Shown piece by piece: positions 21,829 to 27,654 of a DNA stretch of 27,654 nucleotides. The first letter of the stretch is position 1. Each line of letters starts with the position of its first letter. The stretch comes from JAUVZF01 sp964449275. GTDB lineage: Bacteria; Planctomycetota; Phycisphaerae; FEN-1346. A model generated the notes under the pieces. It was not told the origin of the DNA and ran no database searches. It saw only the letters and a program-made list of their open reading frames with translations. The stretch lies in the NCBI GenBank assembly GCA_964449275.1, contig CAYVAM010000039.1:1-27654 (forward strand), given 5' to 3'. Position numbers and translations under genes: made by a program.

Positions 21829-22128
21829 GTGAAGACCGCTCGGCTATTGCGAGTTGTCGTCGCGCTCGTCACGATGGTTTCTGCTGCGGGGGCCGCCGGC
21901 CCCGGCCCGTCGGGCGGTTGGGAGAACATCACGGAGAAACTCCTTGAGAGGGTACCGGGTTACAGGGACGGCCAGCAGTGGTGGAACAAGCGGCTGGGCA
22001 AGGTCCATGCCGACAACGTCACGGGCGATGTCTACGTGTCGCTATGCGAAGGCTGGGGCACATACCGCAGCCTGGAGTGCAGAGACGGTCGAGTACGGGT
22101 CGAAGGGTGCAACAACGGTAGAGTCCAA
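21829..22128 (+). pseudogene. 5' fragment of a secreted sialidase/BNR-like gene, fused in frame to GH5
   Basis: From a GTG with a very strong AGGAGG site just upstream, 100 codons read as a signal peptide (LLRVVVALVTMVSAAGAAG) and then WENITEKLLERVPGYRDG and LGKVHADNVTGDVYVSL. These are typical of the start of secreted BNR/sialidase-like repeat proteins. After YRSL the pattern degrades and no propeller repeats follow. Instead the frame runs without a stop into the GH5 gene, which has its own ATG and signal peptide. I read this as a truncated gene whose remaining 5' end lies against the hydrolase. The family call is a pattern judgement. Confidence 0.5.
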
Positions 22129-23811
22129 ATGAAACCAATCCCATCACGTACCCTCACCGCCTTGCTGCTGGTTCCGCTGGCCGCGTCGGCTCTCGCCGAA
22201 GGCGGCCCGGCTGGCGGCGGCATACGCGATGAACAGGGGCGTGAGATTGTCCCGGGCGGTTACGTCACCATCACCGAGGACAGAAAGGGGAGTATCCGAT
22301 ACATCCCGGACGACTACCGGCGCATGGTCCGCATGGGGGCCAACTTCCAGGTGATCCGCACGGCGCTCGGCCGGCTGGGCGGCTGGCCGGGCAAGGAGGC
22401 GGATCCCACGTACCTCGGGCAACTCGACGCGATGGTGCGCATGGGCAGGGAGGCCGGCCTCAAGACCGTCTTCAAACTGGTTGTTTACGGCATCAGGCCC
22501 TTTGGCAACGAACAGTGGGATGCGCTCTGGCACAATTCCGGTGGAAGTCAGGACGCGCTGATGGCGGCATGGAACAAGGTCTGGATCCGCTACAAGGACG
22601 AGCCGTCGGTTTTCGGCTATGACCTGCTCAACGAGCCGCAGCGCGGGCTCGATGCCGACTACGACCGCTGCTGCCGTGAACATTTGCTCCCGACGCTCCG
22701 CCGACTGGCCGATGCCATGCATGCGGTCAGCCCCGGCAAGTGGGCGCTCTACCAACCGCTGATGCTGAGCCGAGAGGATCGGGTCAAGGGCGTCAATCCG
22801 TTCGTGCCGATGAAGGAGCCGTTCGGGCGCGATCGCGTCATCTTTGCGCCGCACGTTTACCACATGGATTTGGCTTCGATGACCAGAACGCTCGACACCT
22901 ATGCGCGCGAGGCAGCGCTTTCCCATGCCCCGCTCCTGATCGGTGAGTGGGGACCGGCAACTCCCCTGGCGGTGGACGCCAGTCCGAAGAGGCAGGCGGC
23001 CTTCACCAAGGTTTACCGGATGACCGCCAGCGCACTCGACCATCGCGGCATCGGTGGGATCAAAGCCTGGTTCTGCGGCACGCGAGCGCCACTCAGGTCG
23101 AAAGCGCGGCCGGCCCCGTTCACCTGGGCCATCTTCTCGGACACCGACGCCGTCGGGCACGTCGAGCGCAAATACATCACCGACGCGCTGGCCCGTCCCC
23201 GCCCGCTGGCCGTCGCAGGCCACCTCGAACGCTACGGATACGACTTCGCAGCACGCACCCTGGAGGTGAGCCTTAAGCCGGACGTCGAACTCGGCGGCAC
23301 GGTCATCTTCGTGCCGGCGGATCGCTTTTACCCCGACGGCTTCCGTATCGAGGTGGGTTTGGGCTTGGTGCTGGCCTTGAAACCGGGTGATGCCCAATTG
23401 CGCACGCTGAAAGTCGCCGGCGAAACCGGCCGCGAACAGGCGCGCCTTGTGCACTGGGATGCCGATTCGCAGCACATCGTCATCAAAAAATGGATCGTCG
23501 CTGCGCCCGGGCTGACGGTGAGAATCGCGCCGATGACAGAGCCTGCGATGCTGCCGACGTCCTTCTGTCCTTTCCCCCCGTTGCACTTGCGATGTGAATT
23601 CGCCCACCGCACAGAGCGCGGTGGATCTCCCGACCCGCCGCGCTCTGTGCGGTTGAGGCATCGGCCCGTCTCGGCCGCGTCTATTTGCCCGGCGCGTCGG
23701 CAAACAGCGCCTTCATCTGCTCGCCGGTCAGTTCTTCCAGACCCGAGCCAGTGTCCACCGCTACGGCCTGACCGCGCGCCGTCACGACGACGACCCGTTT
23801 GCCCTGGCTGA
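22129..23811 (+). CDS. Secreted glycoside hydrolase, family 5-like
   Basis: 560 codons as read. The signal peptide is at 1-23 (LTALLLVPLAASALA). The (beta/alpha)8 hydrolase core (about 35-330) has the acid/base Glu169 in YDLLNEPQ and the nucleophile Glu273 in LLIGEWGP, the two invariant glutamates of GH5. HVYHMD (242-247) lies between them, as expected. A beta-rich C-terminal segment (about 360-470) follows. GH5 enzymes cut beta-linked glucans or mannans, and some act on glycolipids; the substrate is unclear. The protein probably ended near 23550 (…VRIAPMTEPAM). The remaining frame goes through a dispersed repeat and a hairpin and overlaps the opposite gene by 131 nt. The ribosome site before ATG 22129 is weak, so expression may depend on the upstream GTG. 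Confidence 0.8.
   Translation: MKPIPSRTLTALLLVPLAASALAEGGPAGGGIRDEQGREIVPGGYVTITEDRKGSIRYIPDDYRRMVRMGANFQVIRTALGRLGGWPGKEADPTYLGQLDAMVRMGREAGLKTVFKLVVYGIRPFGNEQWDALWHNSGGSQDALMAAWNKVWIRYKDEPSVFGYDLLNEPQRGLDADYDRCCREHLLPTLRRLADAMHAVSPGKWALYQPLMLSREDRVKGVNPFVPMKEPFGRDRVIFAPHVYHMDLASMTRTLDTYAREAALSHAPLLIGEWGPATPLAVDASPKRQAAFTKVYRMTASALDHRGIGGIKAWFCGTRAPLRSKARPAPFTWAIFSDTDAVGHVERKYITDALARPRPLAVAGHLERYGYDFAARTLEVSLKPDVELGGTVIFVPADRFYPDGFRIEVGLGLVLALKPGDAQLRTLKVAGETGREQARLVHWDADSQHIVIKKWIVAAPGLTVRIAPMTEPAMLPTSFCPFPPLHLRCEFAHRTERGGSPDPPRSVRLRHRPVSAASICPARRQTAPSSARRSVLPDPSQCPPLRPDRAPSRRRPVCPG
23607..23652. terminator. Strong hairpin between convergent genes
   Basis: CCGCACAGAGCGCGG (23607-23621) pairs perfectly with 23638-23652 around a 16-nt loop. 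It lies 29 bp beyond the VIT/VWA stop codon and just after the expected end of the GH5 gene. There is no T-tract, so it is either a bidirectional transcript-end structure or a repeat hairpin. Confidence 0.45.
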
Positions 23812-26131
23812 GTGCCGCTCGCATGTCGGCCCGGTCGCGGACCAACTGAAAGTAGGCCTCCGAGCCCCACTTGACCTTCGTGAGTTTCTCGTCGCCGGCG
23901 AACCGTTCGTCCACCCACACGCCGCGATAGTTGACGAACTGCCGGCCGGCGCGGTGCTGGACGTTCTGGACGCCGCGCAGGTCTCGGCTGGCCGTTTCGG
24001 CCCGCCTGAGGCGCTGACATTCCTGGGCGATCTCGACGGCGGTCTTTCCGGTCTCGGCCTTCTCGAAGAACCGCTTGGCGGCGCGGACGCCGGTACTGGC
24101 GGAGCCCCCGAACCCGTCGCCCGGCACCAGGTGGAACCGGACGGCCGGGGCCCTCGTCGGCGGTTTCGCCGGGGGGAGCGCGCTCAGGCTTCCCCTTGCA
24201 GCCCCGCCTTCGGACAGCGCGAACGTGTCGCTGAGTTGGTTGGCCTTGCGTTTCATGGCCCGGGCCGCCTTGGCGGAGTCCATCGGCGCCGGCCGCTCCG
24301 CGGGCACGGACCCGGCCGCGACGGCGCCGGCGCCCCCCTGCCGCGGGGCGGTACTCAGCGTGATGCCGTACTGCTTGTACTGCTCGGCGCTCTCGAGCAC
24401 GAGGTAACTCGTGTACGGCGTCTCGATGCCGTGGGCCAAACTCAGCCGCACCACCTCGTCCTCCAGTTCCTTGTTCTCTCCGTGCAGGCGGATCTGGTCC
24501 AGCAGGTACCCGATCTTGCGATGGGCCCAGAGCGAGGAGATGAACGACCGCTCCTTACAGTTCTTCGGGAACGTGCCCTCGTAGACGAACTCCTCTTTCT
24601 TCTTGCCGACGCGGCCTTTGAGGCGGATGACCGAGTCGCCGTCGCCGGTGTACGACCCGACGAGAACCACCTGCGACCCGCGGAACAGGTCCGGCAGGTC
24701 CTTCGGATACGTCTCGATAATCTTGACGCCGGGTACCTCGAGCGCCAGTTCCGTCAGCACCGGATGGCTCATTTTCGAGAACAGGCGCGTGACTTTGCCG
24801 TCGATGGCCTCGCCCGGCCGGACGTACTCCGTCAGCGCGCCCGTATCGCCGCTCATGCGGTCGAGCAGTTTCGTATTGACGTCGTCTCCGACGCCGAACG
24901 TGAAGATCCTGAGGTGCGGCTTGTTGCTGTCCTTGACGAGTTTGGCGAGGGCCTCGATGTCGGTCACGTCCACGGTGGGCCGCCCGTCCGTCAGGAAGAG
25001 GACCGTGGCGGGGCGGTTCTTATCGAACGGCAAGGCGAAGACCCGGGCCAGCGCCTCGCTGAAGTTCGTGCCGCCGTTCGCCTCGAAGGCGTCGATCCAC
25101 TCGCGGGCCTTCTTCCGGCGGGCGTCTCCGGCGTCGGTCCAGCCCTTGGCGAACGACTGGGCCAGCGTCGAGAACTGGATAACGGCAAACCGGTCCTTGG
25201 GGTCCAGTTTGTCGATGCAGAACGCGAGGGCACGCTTCGCCTGGCCGATCTTGTCGATCCCCGCTCGCTTCTTCATCGACCCGGAGGTGTCGAGGACGAA
25301 GACGACGTCGCGCGGCACGCGGTCGGCGGCATGGATCGTGCTCTTCGGCGCGATCAGCATCAGGAACATGCCGGGCTTCACGGGGTCCGGCCGGTAGGTC
25401 ATCAGCGAGAGGCCGAAGTCCTTCTCGCCGACCGTCCAGAAGAGTTGGAAGTCGCGGTCCAGGAGCGCCCCCTTGGTCTCCATGCCGGCCACGGCCTCGT
25501 GGTCGCTCCGCCTCGCGACGCCGACCTCGTGCGTGGGGCTGTAAACGTTCTTGATGGGCGTCGCGCTTCGGATGCGAACCGTGACGGTGAAGTCCTCAAG
25601 CGTCTTGGACGCCTTCTCGCCGATGCGGAGCGGAAAGACGTATTCGCTCAACCCGTCGTCCGTAGGAACCAGGTGCGTGTACTCGAGTTCCACCTTCTGA
25701 GTGCCGCGCGCGGGCACCGGATAGATCCGCATCCGCAGGAGATTGCCGTCCATGTATTCGAGGAGGCCGGGGTCTTTCGCCCGCCGGACGATCTCTTCGT
25801 ACACCCGCCGGGCCTTGTCCGCCCCCAGCAGTTCGCCCCTCATGCGCTTGCCGCCGATGTACATGGCGAAGTCCCGGATCGCCGCCGTCTTCGGCACGGG
25901 AAAGATGTACGTGCACTCGAGGTCACGCCCGGTCGAGTTCCGAAACTCCTGGACCACGCGCGTCGTGGCCACCTGGTTCTCGATCTGCGTGTCCACGCGC
26001 AGGTACTTGACCGCCAGCGGCGGCAGGCTCTTGTCCTTCGGAATCAGCATCCCCGCGCCGTGGGCGTCCCATGTGGCACAGGTCACCAGCGCCACGGCCG
26101 CAATCAGGCCCGGAAGTCTCGAACGTTCCAT
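23681..26131 (-). CDS. Secreted VIT and VWA domain protein
   Basis: 816 residues. A signal peptide (about 1-26) is followed by a VIT domain (about 30-160; LECTYIFPVPKTAAIRDFAMYIGGKRMRGEL, typical of inter-alpha-trypsin inhibitor homologues, spans 71-101). A VWA domain starts near 274, with an intact MIDAS DTSGS (281-285) and TDGRP near 390. The C-terminal part (about 560-816) is Ala/Pro-rich and ends in a small domain with VVVVTARGQAVAVDTG. Such proteins sit at the cell surface or in the periplasm and bind ligands through the metal site. Start is the ATG at 26131 with AAAGGG upstream. A frame that continues across the N gap to 27550 is an artefact of N translation. The ARPP-1 gene lies upstream on the same strand, probably co-transcribed. 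Confidence 0.92.
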   Translation of the reverse strand: MERSRLPGLIAAVALVTCATWDAHGAGMLIPKDKSLPPLAVKYLRVDTQIENQVATTRVVQEFRNSTGRDLECTYIFPVPKTAAIRDFAMYIGGKRMRGELLGADKARRVYEEIVRRAKDPGLLEYMDGNLLRMRIYPVPARGTQKVELEYTHLVPTDDGLSEYVFPLRIGEKASKTLEDFTVTVRIRSATPIKNVYSPTHEVGVARRSDHEAVAGMETKGALLDRDFQLFWTVGEKDFGLSLMTYRPDPVKPGMFLMLIAPKSTIHAADRVPRDVVFVLDTSGSMKKRAGIDKIGQAKRALAFCIDKLDPKDRFAVIQFSTLAQSFAKGWTDAGDARRKKAREWIDAFEANGGTNFSEALARVFALPFDKNRPATVLFLTDGRPTVDVTDIEALAKLVKDSNKPHLRIFTFGVGDDVNTKLLDRMSGDTGALTEYVRPGEAIDGKVTRLFSKMSHPVLTELALEVPGVKIIETYPKDLPDLFRGSQVVLVGSYTGDGDSVIRLKGRVGKKKEEFVYEGTFPKNCKERSFISSLWAHRKIGYLLDQIRLHGENKELEDEVVRLSLAHGIETPYTSYLVLESAEQYKQYGITLSTAPRQGGAGAVAAGSVPAERPAPMDSAKAARAMKRKANQLSDTFALSEGGAARGSLSALPPAKPPTRAPAVRFHLVPGDGFGGSASTGVRAAKRFFEKAETGKTAVEIAQECQRLRRAETASRDLRGVQNVQHRAGRQFVNYRGVWVDERFAGDEKLTKVKWGSEAYFQLVRDRADMRAALSQGKRVVVVTARGQAVAVDTGSGLEELTGEQMKALFADAPGK

Positions 26132-26195
26132 CGGAAAACCCTTTCTTCTCGCGCCGCGCCGACGTGGCGGCCGGAGCACTCCACGGTTGAGTGTG

Positions 26196-26336
26196 CCAAC
26201 GGGTCGCGCGGCGGGCAATCTTGCCCACCGCGCCCTTCGCTGACGATCATCCTCATCGCAGCATCCCCGGTCGCGGCGCCGGCCAACGGGTCGCGCGGCG
26301 GGCAATCTTGCCCACCGCGCCCTTCGCTGACGATCA
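26196..26336. repeat. 87-bp tandem repeat ending at the gap
   Basis: Unit 1 is 26196-26282; unit 2 starts at 26283 and is cut by the gap at 26337. Each unit has a hairpin (GCGCGGCGGGCAA, TCT, TGCCCACCGCGC) and a second part identical, but for one base, to the last 33 or so bases of the ARPP-1 gene (present as the true gene end at 26437-26470). The sequence after the gap continues the repeat in phase. Confidence 0.85.
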
Positions 26337-26436
26337 NNNNNNNNNNNNNNNNNNNNNNNNNNNNNNNNNNNNNNNNNNNNNNNNNNNNNNNNNNNNNNNN
26401 NNNNNNNNNNNNNNNNNNNNNNNNNNNNNNNNNNNN
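26337..26436. other. Assembly gap (100 N)
   Basis: Exactly 100 N, a standard scaffold placeholder, lying within the 87-bp tandem repeat. Real length is unknown. Confidence 0.97.
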
Positions 26437-26439
26437 TCC

Positions 26440-27579
26440 TCATCGCAGCATCCCCGGTCGCGGTGCCGGCCGCACGAGCGGCGCCACGATCCGCTCCTCG
26501 ACCTGGCACCCGAAATGGACCAGGTGCGGGCCGAGGGCCACGCCGTCGCCGACCAGGCCGGCGTTTCGCGTTGCGATGCCGGCGCCGCTGCCCGGCGTGC
26601 CGGTGCGGTAACTGCCCGCGCGGCGGATGCGGTTCAGGAACTCCCGCGCCACGGCCCGGTCCACCGGGCGGACGCCGCCGCGCCGCACCTGCAGGACCAG
26701 GTCCACGGCGTAGGCGTCGATCAACTTCGGCAGGAGAGCGTGCGCCAGGTCCGCTCTGCCGAAGAACTCGGCCCCGATGGCGCGGCCGGCGAAGCGGTCG
26801 GCAAAGAGAAATCCGACGCTCCCGGCCGGCACCTCCGGCACGATGGTGCGACGAACCTCGGCCAGTTTCCTCGCCACGGGCGCGGCCTTGAGGCCGACCT
26901 CCAGGCTGCCGGTCGCGTTTTCGGAACCCAGGGCCGCGTTGCTGCGGGCCACCTCGGCCCAGACGGCCGACTGGTCGGCCCCCTTGCGCAGGGCCTTCTG
27001 GATCGACTGCGGAACCAGAACGCCGGCCGCACCGAAATCCGCCTTGCCACGCCACCGATGGGCCTCCACGCAAAGGACGGGCGTCTCGACGCGCTGGCCG
27101 GGGCTCAGGATGATGTCGTGGCGGACGGTCCGTGTCTGTTTGCCGCCCGAAACGACCTCGCCCGCCATGACGAAAACGTGGTCGGTGCGGCTGCGGTTCT
27201 CCATGATGACGACCGGGACGGCGCCGCCGCCGCCCTTCTCCGCGACCACGAGGACGCCCTTGGCGATGGCCGCATCGGCCGTCCACCAGCGCCCGCCCAG
27301 GCCGACGTGCCCCCGTATCATCACCGGGAAGACGGCGAAGCGACCGCACAGGAGCGGCGGGCGGACCTCGAGGCGGTCGAGGTAAGCGGCCAGTTCCGGC
27401 ACGTGAGGCGTCGGCGGGGGCGGGGGCAGGACAACCGGCGGACGAACACGCGGTTCCGTGCGAACGGGCGGCGCCGGGCCTAACTCTCCCTCGATGTACG
27501 CCGCCGCCGCCGACGCAACCACAACCGCCAAAGCAATGCCAAACCACCAACCGCCGCGCACCAGCCGCCGCCGGGTCAT
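26440..27579 (-). CDS. ARPP-1 domain protein with N-terminal membrane anchor
   Basis: 379 residues. One hydrophobic segment (about 11-28, WWFGIALAVVVASAAAAY) acts as signal or anchor. A proline-rich linker (about 35-60) follows, then an ARPP-1-type domain (about 60-350). The segment VFVMAGEVVSGGKQTRTVRHD (135-155) and SPGQRVETPVLCVEAHRW (159-176) match the family pattern G-E-x-x-x-G-x-K-Q-x-R and P-V-x-C-V-E-x-x-R-W. The biochemical role of ARPP-1 is not established as far as I know. The ATG at 27579 follows GGAGG by eight nucleotides; the ATG at 27594 lacks such a site. The stop (26440-26442) is next to the gap and its last codons are copied in the 87-bp repeat. The VIT/VWA gene is downstream on the same strand. 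Confidence 0.85.
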   Translation of the reverse strand: MTRRRLVRGGWWFGIALAVVVASAAAAYIEGELGPAPPVRTEPRVRPPVVLPPPPPTPHVPELAAYLDRLEVRPPLLCGRFAVFPVMIRGHVGLGGRWWTADAAIAKGVLVVAEKGGGGAVPVVIMENRSRTDHVFVMAGEVVSGGKQTRTVRHDIILSPGQRVETPVLCVEAHRWRGKADFGAAGVLVPQSIQKALRKGADQSAVWAEVARSNAALGSENATGSLEVGLKAAPVARKLAEVRRTIVPEVPAGSVGFLFADRFAGRAIGAEFFGRADLAHALLPKLIDAYAVDLVLQVRRGGVRPVDRAVAREFLNRIRRAGSYRTGTPGSGAGIATRNAGLVGDGVALGPHLVHFGCQVEERIVAPLVRPAPRPGMLR

Positions 27580-27610
27580 GGAATCATCCTCCAACGTACC
27601 TGTTTAGCGT

Positions 27611-27651
27611 GTCATTCCGAGCGAGCGAAGCGAGTCGAGGAATCTCGCCGT
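27611..27651 (+). repeat. Dispersed repeat module, fourth copy (diverged)
   Basis: GTCATTCCGAGCGAGCGAAGCG, then a GAGGAATCTCGCCGTTA end; related to the GTCACCC-GAGCG modules at 6760-7047 by its beginning and by TCTCGCCGTT. It lies upstream of the ARPP-1 gene. Confidence 0.65.
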
Positions 27652-27654
27652 TAT

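Noticed and set aside
23954..26611. 885-codon plus-strand frame
   Set aside because: Mirror frame of the VIT/VWA gene in GC-rich DNA; crosses the N gap.
26132..27550. Fusion of the VIT/VWA gene to an upstream frame across the gap
   Set aside because: Depends on translating N; the true upstream gene is the ARPP-1 frame, and VIT/VWA has its own signal peptide and ribosome site.

Overview
The window looks like chromosomal DNA of a GC-rich, diderm (outer-membrane) bacterium. A TonB-dependent receptor and an Mla-type lipid transporter show the outer membrane. A VIT/VWA secreted protein, an ARPP-1-domain protein, a GH5 glycosidase beside a broken sialidase-like gene, and intergenic regions packed with short dispersed repeat modules would fit a Planctomycetota metagenome assembly. 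That taxonomic guess is an inference of low to moderate confidence. Three N gaps (11367-11376, 13906-13915, 26337-26436) all sit in repeats, as expected of a draft assembly.

Layout. 1-965: a REP-associated tyrosine transposase (RAYT) inside a repeat unit, followed by a second unit that lacks the transposase. 1078-5865 (minus): one operon read mlaE-mlaF-mlaD-proC-membrane protein, with 4-nt overlaps among the Mla genes. 6144-6725 (plus): a flavin-reductase-like protein, divergent from the operon; both directions have good sigma70-type promoters. 6726-7458: dispersed repeats and a possible gene remnant. 7459-10115 (plus): a compact four-gene accessory cassette with its own promoter. It encodes a small protein, a protein joining a ribbon-helix-helix (HicB-like) domain to a GIY-YIG-like domain, a Dam-type DNA adenine methylase, and a small orphan. 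It is flanked by repeats and visibly less GC-rich than its neighbours. It is my best candidate for an undescribed system.

10116-11442 is a 1.3-kb gene-free stretch with inverted repeats, a pair of identical 18-nt palindromes, a run of helically phased A-tracts, and modules built from a 7-nt unit. 11443-14508 (minus): priA and smpB, separated by a G-rich, probably mis-assembled stretch and a 22-bp tandem repeat. smpB has a -10 box placed for leaderless transcription. 14914-21232 (plus): an envelope-to-signalling series of TonB-dependent receptor, ABC_sub_bind periplasmic protein, HAMP histidine kinase, single-domain response regulator and REC-GGDEF diguanylate cyclase. A MITE-like element lies between the first two genes. 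The likely logic is substrate capture and sensing coupled to phosphorelay and c-di-GMP.

21233-27654: repeat-rich spacer, then an in-frame chimera of a broken sialidase-like gene and a GH5 hydrolase. The GH5 frame runs past its expected end into the convergent VIT/VWA gene. Further on, an 87-bp tandem repeat, which includes a copy of the 3' end of the ARPP-1 gene, surrounds the 100-N gap, and the ARPP-1 gene itself closes the window.
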